Shown piece by piece: positions 30,278 through 39,100 of a stretch of 39,151 nt of DNA (the stretch's first letter is position 1; each line of letters begins with the position of its first letter). The position numbers and the translations under genes were made by a program. Under the pieces are notes generated by a model that searched no databases, had not been told where the DNA came from, and saw nothing but the letters and a program-made list of their open reading frames with translations. The DNA is from an uncultured Bacteroidaceae bacterium (GTDB lineage: Bacteria > Bacteroidota > Bacteroidia > Bacteroidales > Bacteroidaceae). The stretch is from contig CAJOLW010000016.1 of assembly GCA_905235525.1 (NCBI GenBank), forward strand, positions 1 through 39,151, given 5' to 3'.

Positions 30278-31414
30278 TTATTTCATCCAGTAGCCCTTAG
30301 GCCAGTTGTTACTCATTCTTTCGCGTGCCATGCTCTTGAAGTCCTCGATGATTTCCATCGGGGAGGACACCATGCCGCCCGAGCGTCCGGAGTGGAACAC
30401 CGTGGCTTGACCTTCGGTGGCGAGGCGCACGTCGTTAATCATCTGACCCTCACACTGCTCCACGCAGAGGATGCTCTTGATACGCTCGGAGAGTTGGCCG
30501 AGGATCTTGTTGGGGAAGGGCCACAACGTCTTAGGACGCAGCATGCCAATCTTCACGCCTGTCTCGCGGAGCAAGTCGATGGCTTTCATGCTGATGCGTG
30601 ATGAGATGCCGTATGCCACGATGAGGTATTCGGTGTCGTCATCCACCTTGTAGAGTTCATAATCCACCTCTTCAGCCTCCACCTGACGGTACTTGGCAGC
30701 CATCTTCTGGTTGCGGTCCTCCATCACCTGCGGGTCGAACTCCAGCGTGGACATGAAGTTGTACTTGCGGTTCTTCAGGCCGATGCCGTTAGTAGCCCAA
30801 GGACACTGCTTCGCAATCTCCTCATCCGTGCGGCGTGGACGATAGGGGGGAAGTTCCACCTTCTCCATCATCTGGCCGAGCACACCGTCGGACAGCACGA
30901 TGACAGGCATGCGCCACTTGAAGGTCAACTCTGCAGCCTTACCCATGCAGTCTGCCATTTCCTGCACACTGTTGGGAGCGAGCACGATGATATTGTAGTC
31001 ACCGTTGCCACCGCCATACACAGCCTGGAAATAATCCGCCTGTCCGGGTTGGATGGTGCCAAGTCCGGGACCACCACGTCCCACGCTGACAATCACACCA
31101 GGCAACTCGTTACCAGCCATGTAACTCAGTCCCTCCTGCATCAGTGCGATGCCAGGCGACGAACTGGACGTGAACGCCAATTTACCCGTACAGCCTGCAC
31201 CATATAGCATATTGATGGATGCCAACTCGCTCTCCGCCTGAAGCACCACCATGCCGGTGGTCTCCCAAGGCTTGTCAGCAGCGAGTGTTTCCAACACTTC
31301 ACTTTGCGGGGTGATAGGATAGCCAAAGAAACCGTCATAACCGTAGCGGATAGCGGCTTTGGCAACCACCTCATTGCCTTTCAGCAATACAATGTCTTTC
31401 TGTCCGTTTTCCAT
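30278..31414 (-). CDS. korA: 2-oxoacid:ferredoxin oxidoreductase, alpha subunit
   Basis: A 378-residue alpha subunit carrying the pyrimidine-binding half of the active site. Family marks: GNEVVAKAAIRYGYDGFFGYPITPQSEVLE (near the N-terminus), QAESELASINMLYGAGCTGKLAFTSSSSPGIALMQEGLSYMAGNELPGVIV in pieces (about 58-108), and the C-terminal domain with VAYGISSRI and LRPKTLWPFP. The start at 31414 is chosen because ATG lies 2 nt after the korD stop and is preceded by a rare strong Shine-Dalgarno (GGAGGAG); a longer frame would overlap korD by over 60 nt. Substrate choice among 2-oxoglutarate and branched 2-oxoacids is not visible. Confidence 0.93.
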   Translation of the reverse strand: MENGQKDIVLLKGNEVVAKAAIRYGYDGFFGYPITPQSEVLETLAADKPWETTGMVVLQAESELASINMLYGAGCTGKLAFTSSSSPGIALMQEGLSYMAGNELPGVIVSVGRGGPGLGTIQPGQADYFQAVYGGGNGDYNIIVLAPNSVQEMADCMGKAAELTFKWRMPVIVLSDGVLGQMMEKVELPPYRPRRTDEEIAKQCPWATNGIGLKNRKYNFMSTLEFDPQVMEDRNQKMAAKYRQVEAEEVDYELYKVDDDTEYLIVAYGISSRISMKAIDLLRETGVKIGMLRPKTLWPFPNKILGQLSERIKSILCVEQCEGQMINDVRLATEGQATVFHSGRSGGMVSSPMEIIEDFKSMARERMSNNWPKGYWMK

Positions 31415-31416
31415 CT

Positions 31417-31647
31417 TTACTCCTCCTCTTTTTTTCTGTAAACCGTAATGCATCCGTCTGGACATACGATAGCGCAACTGGTGCAGCCGTTACACCGCTC
31501 CCAGTCCGTCTGCTCAGCATAGTTGTAGCCCTTGTGGTTGACGGTGCTGCTCAGTGTGACAAGATGTAATGGACATGCTATCGTGCAGAGGTTGCATCCT
31601 TTGCAACGCTCAATATCCACAACGATAGCGCCTCTCATTTTTGCCAT
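31417..31647 (-). CDS. korD: 2-oxoacid:ferredoxin oxidoreductase, ferredoxin-like delta subunit
   Basis: A 76-residue 2x[4Fe-4S] ferredoxin-type subunit. Two cluster motifs: CKGCNLCTIACP (15-26) and CNGCTSCAIVCP (52-63). It passes electrons from the TPP/cluster core to free ferredoxin. It is the first of the kor genes after the 59-residue protein, and its ATG lies 2 nt from the second palindromic element, which provides the purine-rich stretch before the start. Confidence 0.94.
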   Translation of the reverse strand: MAKMRGAIVVDIERCKGCNLCTIACPLHLVTLSSTVNHKGYNYAEQTDWERCNGCTSCAIVCPDGCITVYRKKEEE

Positions 31648-31649
31648 AT

Positions 31650-31834
31650 AGACCCCCTCCCCGCTCCCCCTGCGAGGGGGAGAGTAGAATGTTAGTGGGG
31701 AGGATTCTACTTCTTATTAATATTTATCTTTTTTACCTTTACTCTTTTTGTCCTCTTATCTCTTTCCCTCTCTTCTATCCTCTTACCTTTTGGTAACTAC
31801 TCCCTCCCTCACAGGGAGGGTGAGGGGAGGGTCT
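31650..31834. repeat. Second MITE-like palindromic element, upstream of korD
   Basis: About 185 bp, the same layout and orientation as 29271-29451: near-identical first 70 bp, a diverged T/C-rich middle, and a conserved end GGTGAGGGGAGGGTCTTC. It starts 2 nt before korD and ends exactly at the stop codon of the 59-residue protein gene (31835). Confidence 0.8.
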
Positions 31835-32014
31835 TCATGGATTATACTGATCCTTATGATAGAACTCCACAATGCTCATCGTCATCTTCCTCAGTTCCAC
31901 CGCCTCCGACCTCGGATTCATCCTGATAGCCTCACCATACGAATCCAGGCATACCTTCCAGTCCATCCTGGCGTATGCCTCCTTTCCCCTCGCTATCCAT
32001 TCCTGTTCCGTCAT
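31835..32014 (-). CDS. 59-residue TPR-like protein upstream of korD
   Basis: A short gene reading MTEQEWIARGKEAYARMDW then KVCLDSYGEAIRMNPRSEAV and ending FYHKDQYNP. The sequence forms two amphipathic helices of TPR type (A-x6-W/Y spacing, AIRMNP turn), that is, about one and a half tetratricopeptide units, enough for a protein-protein contact. It lies between the acyl-CoA synthetase gene (66-nt gap) and korD, in the same direction, so it probably belongs to the kor operon and may be an assembly or adaptor factor. The function is not known. Confidence 0.75.
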   Translation of the reverse strand: MTEQEWIARGKEAYARMDWKVCLDSYGEAIRMNPRSEAVELRKMTMSIVEFYHKDQYNP

Positions 32015-32080
32015 CTTTAACCCTAACCTCTCTTCTTTAGCAGTGTGCCTTACGGTTTTGCCGCAAGGGTCTCTCTTCCC

Positions 32081-33751
32081 TCACCCCTTCTTCGCGTCCT
32101 TCTCCCTAATCTCCACCCTTCGTATCTTTCCCGAGTGTGTCTTCGGCAACTCATCCACAAACTCCACCACACGAGGGTACTTATAAGGTGCAGTCGTTTT
32201 CTTCACATGGTCCTGCAACTCCTTCACCAAGTCCTCATTCGCTTTATTCTTCCATTCCTTTCCCAGCACAATCGTCGCCTTCACCACGATGCCGCGAATA
32301 TCATCTGGCACACCCGTGATAGCGCATTCCACAACGGCAGGGTGGGTCATCAGCGCACTCTCCACCTCAAACGGACCAATCCTGTAGCCACTCGACTTGA
32401 TTACATCATCCGCACGTCCCACAAACCAGAAGTAACCATCCTCATCCTTATATGCCAAGTCACCCGTGAAGTAGAAGCCGTCGTGCCAGGCCTTCCGCGT
32501 TGCCTCAAGGTTACGGTAATATTCGCAACACAAGCCAATAGGCTTCCTGCGGTCAGTGCGGATGGCAATCTGTCCCTCTTCGCCCACTTTCGCCTCCGTC
32601 AGGTCATCCTTCAGCAGGTGGATGTCATACTGTGGCATCGGTTTGCCCATCGACCCTGGCTTCGTCTTCATCCATGGCGTGGTGGCAATCAGGCAAGTTC
32701 CCTCACTCTGTCCAAACCCTTCTTTGATTTCCAGTCCGGTAATTTCCAGAAACTTATCATACACCGCCGAGTTCAGTGCCTCGCCAGCCGTCGTCACATG
32801 CTCTAATGAACTGAGGTCAAACCTGCTCAAGTCCTCGCGGATCATGAAGCGGTAAATCGTCGGAGGCGCACAGAAACTCGTGATGCGGTACTGTCCCACC
32901 TTCTCCAGAATGTCGGCAGCGCTGAACTTCTCGTGGTCATACACAAACAGCGTCGCTCCCGCAATCCACTGCCCGTATAACTTGCCCCACGTTGCCTTCG
33001 CCCAACCCGTGTCAGCCACCGTCAGGTGCAGACTGCCCATGTGCAGATCGTGCCAGTAGGCAGCCGTTCCGATATGACCCAATGGATAGGTGTGGTCATG
33101 AATCGCCATCTTAGGCTGACCGTTCGTGCCCGACGTGAAGTACATCAGCATATAATCTGATGATTTCGTCACACGCTCACCCTTGTATTCCTGCGCCACC
33201 TTCACACCAGCCTTGAAGTCATCCCATCCTTTCGGCACCACAGGGCCGATGCTGATACGGTGCTTCAGGGCAGGGAAATCAGCATGCGCTTCGTCCACGT
33301 GCTGCAGAATCTCCGGGTCGCCCGTCGCAATCAGCGCCTTCACGTTTGCCGCCTGCACACGATACACTATGTCCTTCTTCGTCAACAGGAACGATGCTGG
33401 AATCGCCACCGCGCCAATCTTGTGCAGTGCCAGCATCGTGAGCCAGAACTGGTAACGGCGCTTCATGATGAGCATCACGAAGTCACCCTTCCCGATGCCC
33501 AGCGAGCGAAGATAACTCGCTACCTTGTTCGATTCGCGACGTATGTCTGCAAAAGTGAAGCGGCGTTCAATCCCTTTGTCGTTGCACCACAGCAGCGCCA
33601 GACGGTCAGGCGTCTCCTCTGCCCACACGTCCATCACGTCGTAGGCAAAATTGAAGTTCTCGGGAATCACAAACTCAAAGTTCTTCTCGAAATCTTCCTG
33701 AGAATTGAAGGTTGACTTTTTCAGGAACCTGTCAAGCATTGTGTTGGTCAT
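32081..33751 (-). CDS. AMP-forming acyl-CoA synthetase
   Basis: A 556-residue ANL-superfamily ligase that activates a carboxylic acid with ATP and CoA in the cytoplasm. Core motifs: YFTSGTNGQPKMAIHDH (P-loop, A3; about 190-206), TTAGEAL (A4), GFGQSEGT (A5), GKPMPQYDI, YFTGDLAYKDEDGYFWFVGRADDVIKSSGYRIGP in pieces (A7-A8 hinge; about 425-458), and PKTHSGKIRR with the catalytic Lys (A10). Layout resembles medium-chain or acetoacetate/propionate-type enzymes more than canonical acetyl-CoA synthetase. Start 33751 (MTNTMLDRFL) is preferred over a longer frame because a promoter lies at 33823-33854. In front of korDABC, it may feed or use the acyl-CoA made by that enzyme. Confidence 0.92.
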   Translation of the reverse strand: MTNTMLDRFLKKSTFNSQEDFEKNFEFVIPENFNFAYDVMDVWAEETPDRLALLWCNDKGIERRFTFADIRRESNKVASYLRSLGIGKGDFVMLIMKRRYQFWLTMLALHKIGAVAIPASFLLTKKDIVYRVQAANVKALIATGDPEILQHVDEAHADFPALKHRISIGPVVPKGWDDFKAGVKVAQEYKGERVTKSSDYMLMYFTSGTNGQPKMAIHDHTYPLGHIGTAAYWHDLHMGSLHLTVADTGWAKATWGKLYGQWIAGATLFVYDHEKFSAADILEKVGQYRITSFCAPPTIYRFMIREDLSRFDLSSLEHVTTAGEALNSAVYDKFLEITGLEIKEGFGQSEGTCLIATTPWMKTKPGSMGKPMPQYDIHLLKDDLTEAKVGEEGQIAIRTDRRKPIGLCCEYYRNLEATRKAWHDGFYFTGDLAYKDEDGYFWFVGRADDVIKSSGYRIGPFEVESALMTHPAVVECAITGVPDDIRGIVVKATIVLGKEWKNKANEDLVKELQDHVKKTTAPYKYPRVVEFVDELPKTHSGKIRRVEIREKDAKKG

Positions 33752-33822
33752 ATCTCTTTCTATCTTTTTCTTTACTCCATGAAAAATGCACACTCCTTAA
33801 GATGTGTGCCCTTTTTCGACTT

Positions 33823-33854
33823 CAAAATTACAGACAAATCGGCGTATGAACAAA
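33823..33854 (-). promoter_or_regulatory. Promoter of the acyl-CoA synthetase-kor unit
   Basis: On the minus strand TTTG (33854-33851), 20-nt spacer, TAATTTTG (33830-33823): the Bacteroidota consensus with ideal spacing, 72 nt before the start codon. Confidence 0.7.
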
Positions 33855-33872
33855 TAAAAAACACATAAAAAT

Positions 33873-33915
33873 GAGCGTTTTACACACACACACACTTTGT
33901 GTGTAAAAATCGCTC
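33873..33915. other. CA/GT-rich hairpin in the divergent intergenic region
   Basis: GAGCG-TTTTACACACA and TGTGTGTAAAAAT-CGCTC form a long imperfect stem around a (CA)n tract, upstream of the acyl-CoA synthetase promoter. Tandem units of ACTCCTG/ACTCCTA follow at 33992-34022. No gene is seen in 33794-34041. Confidence 0.6.
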
Positions 33916-34029
33916 AAAAAAAATGCACACCGCAAAAAAAGATGTGCAAAGAGCGCGCGTTTTAGTCTAAACTTTTCACTTTTCCCCAAAAAACTCCTGA
34001 CTCCTGACTCCTAACTCCTAACTTTTCAC

Positions 34030-34037
34030 TATCTTTG
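34030..34037 (+). promoter_or_regulatory. -7 box directly before the K+ channel start
   Basis: TATCTTTG at 34030-34037 ends 4 nt before the ATG. Transcription from it would start at or within a few bases of the start codon, giving a leaderless or near-leaderless mRNA. No TTTG -33 is seen; the place is taken by ACTCCTA repeats. Confidence 0.55.
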
Positions 34038-34041
34038 CCCC

Positions 34042-34869
34042 ATGAAAAAGTTTTTTGCACTTCTCAAAGACAAACCGCGCCTCTACAACATCGTGTTCAA
34101 CGCCGATACACCAGCGGGTAAAGCATTCGACATCATCGTCATGGTGGCGATTGTCATCAGTCTTGCTATTGCCTTCATCGAGACCATGCCGGCTGTCGTC
34201 GGGCATTTCAAAGACGTACTCACTATCCTCGAGTATGTCCTCACCTTCTTCTTCACCCTCGAGTACATCCTCCGCCTCTACTGCTCGCCACGTCCCAAAG
34301 ACTATGCCTTCAGTTTCTTCGGCATCATCGACCTCGTGGCGACCCTCCCGCTCTACCTCTCCTTCATCCCCCTGCTCGCCTCCGCACGTTACTTCTTCAT
34401 CCTGCGTGTGTTCCGACTCATCCGCATTTTCCGCGTGCTCAAACTCTTCTCCTTCATCAACGAGGGATACCTCCTTCTTCAGAGCATTCGACTGAGTCTC
34501 CGTAAGATACTCGTCTATTTCCTCTTTGTCCTCATCCTTGTCACCATCCTCGGCACTCTCATGTTTATCGTTGAGGGCGGGCAGCCCGGCACCCAATTCA
34601 CCGACATCATGACCAGCATCTACTGGGCGATTGTCACCCTCACCACCGTCGGCTACGGCGACATCACCCCCGTCACCCCCGTCGGTCGCATCCTCTCCGG
34701 GCTCATCATGATTCTTGGCTACACCATCATCGCCGTTCCCACCGGCATCGTCTCTGCCACCATGATTGACGAGACCAAGAAGAAAGGCACCAACGGCCGC
34801 TGCCCCCGTTGCAACCAAAAAACCGACCTCAAAGCCAACTACTGCAAGCACTGCGGCGAACGATTGTGA
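34042..34869 (+). CDS. Voltage-gated potassium channel with C-terminal zinc ribbon
   Basis: A 275-residue inner-membrane six-helix potassium channel subunit. S1 to S3 cover about 28-112. S4 holds the regularly spaced arginines RYFFILRVFRLIRIFRVLK (116-134), the voltage sensor. S5, pore and S6 follow, with the selectivity filter TTVGYGD (201-207). After S6 comes a short tail ending in C254-x2-C257...C268-x2-C271, a zinc ribbon (RCPRCNQK, YCKHCGERL), instead of the RCK or cNMP domain common in bacterial channels. It begins a plus-strand pair with the phosphopantetheinyl transferase, 24 nt downstream. Potassium selectivity follows from the filter; what the ribbon senses is unknown. Confidence 0.93.
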   Translation: MKKFFALLKDKPRLYNIVFNADTPAGKAFDIIVMVAIVISLAIAFIETMPAVVGHFKDVLTILEYVLTFFFTLEYILRLYCSPRPKDYAFSFFGIIDLVATLPLYLSFIPLLASARYFFILRVFRLIRIFRVLKLFSFINEGYLLLQSIRLSLRKILVYFLFVLILVTILGTLMFIVEGGQPGTQFTDIMTSIYWAIVTLTTVGYGDITPVTPVGRILSGLIMILGYTIIAVPTGIVSATMIDETKKKGTNGRCPRCNQKTDLKANYCKHCGERL

Positions 34870-34893
34870 TCCCAGCATCCCACCCACACCGTC

Positions 34894-35529
34894 ATGCAAC
34901 AGCCCTACCACCTTTACATAAAAGACGACCTCGCCGCCATCACCGACGAAGCCCTCGCCCATGCCCTCGCCTCCCTCCCCCAATGGCGCCGCGCACAAGC
35001 CCTCCGCTTCAAGCATCGCCAGGGCCGCCTCGAATGCGCCTTCTCCTACCTCCTCCTCTGCCAAGCCCTCCGCGAAACCTACGGCATCACCCAGCAGCCC
35101 TCCTTCTCCCTCGGCGCCCACGGCAAACCCGAATTGCTCTTTCCCGACACCCCGTATGGTTCTTCCCCCCTTGGGGGGATAAGAGGGGGGCTTCACTTCA
35201 ACCTCTCCCACTGCCGTTCCGCCCTTGCCTGCGTCGTTTCCTCCCGTCCCGTCGGCATCGACGTCGAGTGCATCGGCCGTTACAACGAGTCCCTCGCCCG
35301 CCATGTCCTCTCCCCCGACGAGTTCGCCCTCGTCTCCTCCGCTCCCGACCCCCAAATCCCTTTCACTCGCCTCTGGACACAGAAAGAAGCCATCGTCAAA
35401 CTCACTGGTCGTGGCATCGACGACGACCTCTCCAACCTCCTCTTTAAATATAATAATGTATGTCTTCACACCGAAGACCACCTCGACAAAGGCTACATCC
35501 TCACCATCGCCACCTTTACCCCTCATTGA
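34894..35529 (+). CDS. Sfp-type 4'-phosphopantetheinyl transferase with an in-frame palindromic insertion
   Basis: A 211-residue enzyme that moves phosphopantetheine from CoA to a Ser of a carrier protein. Motifs: GAHGKPEL (about 73-80; CoA phosphate contact), HFNLSHC (about 101-107), VGIDVE (about 119-124; Mg2+ site) and FTRLWTQKEAIVKLTG (about 157-172). Between GKPELLF and HFNLSHC the family has only a few residues; here YGSSPLGGIRGGL intervenes, encoded by a GC-rich palindrome related to the one in the DUF59 gene. The insert falls in a surface loop near the CoA site but leaves all motifs intact. A carrier protein target is not encoded nearby. Confidence 0.9.
   Translation: MQQPYHLYIKDDLAAITDEALAHALASLPQWRRAQALRFKHRQGRLECAFSYLLLCQALRETYGITQQPSFSLGAHGKPELLFPDTPYGSSPLGGIRGGLHFNLSHCRSALACVVSSRPVGIDVECIGRYNESLARHVLSPDEFALVSSAPDPQIPFTRLWTQKEAIVKLTGRGIDDDLSNLLFKYNNVCLHTEDHLDKGYILTIATFTPH
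35165..35194. repeat. Palindromic element core inside the phosphopantetheinyl transferase gene
   Basis: CCCCCCTTGGGGGG (35165-35178) followed by a short spacer and AGGGGGGCTTC. About 27 of 30 bases match 1271-1300. The two host genes read it in opposite orientations, and each stays open. Confidence 0.7.
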
Positions 35530-36124
35530 TCGTCTTCGTGCGTGAAATATTATACGCTGTAAGGACGAAATATTTCGCGCACCGTGCGTGAAATGTGATG
35601 CGCACCGTGCCGACTTTAGTCCCTCGAACGAACTCCATTTACCCCATCTCATTTACTCCGCATTTACTTTGTTTTGTCCCCCTCCATCCCCGCGGGTTTC
35701 ACATTTTCCTTTTTCGTTATCGTTATCGTTTTCCTCATCCTTTTTCGTTGTCGTTTTCCTAATCCTTATTTTCCCTTCTTTATATGCATGATTTTGCCCC
35801 ATTTTGTTTCCAAAATGCCTTAAAATTGTCAAAAATAAAGAAAAAGTATCAAAATCTAAAAAAAAAGTTACCTATTTGTAGTGTTATGAAATATTAAAAG
35901 TGTAACTTTACCGCCGAAACAGTACGTGATGTGTTTTAATCACTGGCCAACGAGCACCACCCCCTCCAGAAAAAGGATGCCGTTGTCCGCCAACCAAAAC
36001 CAAGTTTACTAATCATACAAATACACATTAATTATAATAATACAGCCAAAACAAAGAAATCAAAATAACGTTTTTATAAACATTTTTTAATCAACATTAT
36101 TTATTAACTAAATCAATTTAGCTT
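35530..36124 (+). other. Long intergenic region with hairpins and a probable promoter/5' leader
   Basis: No gene is seen in these 595 bp. At 35538-35582, GTGCGTGAAATATT and AAATATTTCGCGCAC form an inverted repeat, and GTGCGTGAAATGTGATGCGCAC follows at 35584-35605; together they may end the channel-transferase transcript. C/T-rich stretches with CGTTATCGTT units lie at 35717-35760. At about 35901-35908, TAACTTTA resembles a -7 box, which would give the downstream gene an untranslated leader of over 200 nt containing a small hairpin (GTGAT/ATCAC near 35925). Confidence 0.5.
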
Positions 36125-39100
36125 ATGAACAAGATTACTAAATCTTTCTTGATGCTGCTTCTGTTAGGTGCGGGAGCGGTGTCAGCACAAGCGCAGGACG
36201 ATTGGTTCAATGATGAACTTTATCGGTTCAGACAGGAAAAGAAGAATGAAGGTGATCCCGGCTATGATGCGATCTTATCTAATAAGAGTAAGGTCACATT
36301 GTCTGCAGATCCTGCTGATGCGACCAACCAGTGCATTAAAGTGGTCGCTGCCCAAAATGCCACTGCCACTACTTCCCAACTCTGGATTAGAGGTGCAGAG
36401 GTAGGCGGAGAAGGCTTCGCTGAAGGTCAGGGATGCCGAATTACAATGCGTGTGAAGGCCGATGGTAATTATGAAGTTTCGACCACGGCTCACAGAAACT
36501 GGGGCTGGTTCACATCTGCTGGCTTCGGAAAAGTGAATGTGACAGAGGAATGGACAACGGTGTCATTACTATGTGTTGCTACAAACCAATCAGCAACCTT
36601 TACAGACTTGTGTCTCGACATGAGTTCTGCAGATGGTCCGAGAACTTTCTACATTGACGACATTCAGATTGTAAGAGGTTCTGCTTGGTATCTGAACAAC
36701 GAGTTCCACGCTAAGGACTATCTGGATCCGGATGCTAAATATGGTCCTGACACTGACAATCCATATCCGTCGGCTCGTTTTGTGTCTGATGCCGATGGTG
36801 GTTATGTAGAAGTTATTTCTAATGCTGGTGCTTCCAACCCATATGAAAGCCAACTTTGGATTGCTATCCCAGAGAAGTATGTCGGCTCAAACACCAAGAT
36901 GACCATGGAGGTTCAGGCTTCTAAGGCCATTACGGTTTCTGAAAGTTTCCAGGCAACAGCCACAGGCAAGGGATGGGGCTCAAGCGCTTCTCCAGGCTCT
37001 GGTCTCTCCTTCACAGTTGGTGAGTGGGTTCCAGTCACTCGTATCCTCAAGACCAAAGATGCCAAATCTGGTGCAGCTTCCGCTTGGGGTCCTGGTTATC
37101 CAGACCAGCAGGTTGACCAGTACTGCTTGGATCTCTCTGAAAGTACAGGTGACAAGGAAGCAATCACTTACAAGTTCAGAAACGTGAAGTTCGAGGACGC
37201 TGAAGAGTCTTGGACTGAAACAATGGCTTACCGCGTGAAGGTGACTCCGTTCACTCAGGATCCTGATGATGCGACTAAATGGATTAAGGGTGCCGACGAG
37301 AATTCCGCACCTGAGTACAGTTTCGGCACAGGCGGCGAGGAAGGTGGTTACTTCGAGGTGACCGCTGCGGGCAAGCACGGTAACCCTTACGATACCCAGT
37401 TCTTCTTCCAGATTGCTGACGTTGCTCCGGACAAGGCTCTGAAGGTGAACGAGACCGTGACGTTGTCGTTCAAGATTAAGGCTCTTCCAAATGACAATCT
37501 TGAAGAAGGCCAAGAGGTAGAGTTAGGTGGTGGCTTCCACAAGTCGTTTGACGGTGCTGGCTGGCTGAGCCCTGCTCCCGCATCTAAAATCAAGGTGGGT
37601 GAGTGGACGACCGTTGAACAGACCTTCGAGATTGCTAACGCTGATATCACGAACTACTCTATCGACCTTTCACAGGATGCGGCAGCCATCACTTACCAGA
37701 TTGACGAGGTGTCCGCTACATGGGAAGAGGCTCCGATTCTTGACTGGGTTGAGTTGATTCCTGCCGGTGACTGCGAAACTGAGGCAGAGCATGCATTTGT
37801 TGCTGCTAAGCAGATGCCAAAGGGTCAGTCTGATCCATGTGTAGTCAGCACCGTAGCAGGTGTTGGTGTAGAAGACGGCAATGGTATCGAAGTGGTTGCA
37901 GGTGATAAGGTGGCAAATCCATGGGACAGCCAGTTCTTTATTTACGAGCCATACGCTCTGCCAGGAGGCACAAAGATTATTGTCGAGTTCGACTGCAAGG
38001 CAGAAAATGAGGCTTCTGTAGGCACTCAGTCCCACAACGCTCCTGGTGACTACCTCCATTACGCTGCCATCGGCAATGTGGCGTTCACCACAGAGTGGAA
38101 GCACTTCAAGTATGAAGGTACGGTTGCCAGCCAATGTGATAACAACGGCACTGCACGTTTCCACTCTATCGCATTCAACCTGAATGACTTTGATAAAGCC
38201 AACACGTACTACTTCGACAATATCTCCTTCAAGGTGCCCGCAGGTACAATCGACGAAATTGATCCTGTTTACATTGATGACCTTGTTGACCCAGCCTCTC
38301 TTGACTGGTCTGACAACCTCCTCAAGAACGGTGACCTCGAGGGTGAGGACATGAGCGAGTTCGTTCTGAAGAACAACGATGTTGAGAACCCTGAGACTCT
38401 CCTTGCAGAGGCTAAGGTCGTTAAGGAATCTAACCAGATTCAGGTGAAGGTTGCTTCTCGCACTGAGGACGAAGGAGAGGTAGTGGGTAACGAGTGGGAT
38501 TCTCAACTCTGGCTCCGTCTGCCATACGCACTGCCTAAGGGTACGAAGTACTACCTCGCCTTCGACTACAACAGCAACAAGGTGGTTGACATTTCAACTC
38601 AGACTCACGGTGAACCAGGTGCTTACCTCTCAAGCACTGGTATCGGTAAGGTCACTACTGCTGCCGCAGTTCAGAGATTCGAAATTTATGCGACCGCAGA
38701 CGCTGACATGCGCTCTATCGCATTCAACCTTGCAGTTGCAGAGGCTGGTGCTACTTACAACTTCGACAACTTCGAGTTCAAGTTGGTGACAAGCGACATT
38801 GCTGCTGTTCAGGAGTTCACCACTACTTGGGATGCGACTTCTCTCTGGGCTGAGACTCTCGCTCTCAACGAGGCAGCATTCGCAGGCCGCAACATTGAGA
38901 CAGAAGGCTATACTGAGGAAAGCGTTAAGGCTCTGACCGACGCTATCGCTGCCGGTAAGGCTGAACTCGAAAACAAGGAGGCAGATGCAGAGTCTCTCAC
39001 CGCTGCTAAGAAGGCTATCGAGGACGCTATCGCAGGCCTTGAGGAGGCAGTTGTTCTTGAAGACACAGACCTGACAGCAGAGATGTTCTTCAATTGGGAT

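Noticed and set aside
29642-30601. A 319-codon plus-strand frame opposite korB and korA
   Set aside because: Shadow of two well-recognised genes; no motifs and no start signal.
34018-35652. A 544-codon open frame on the minus strand, very rich in Gly, Glu and Asp
   Set aside because: It is antisense to the K+ channel and phosphopantetheinyl transferase genes, which have clear motifs; its composition is what the complement of GC-biased codons gives, and it matches no fold.
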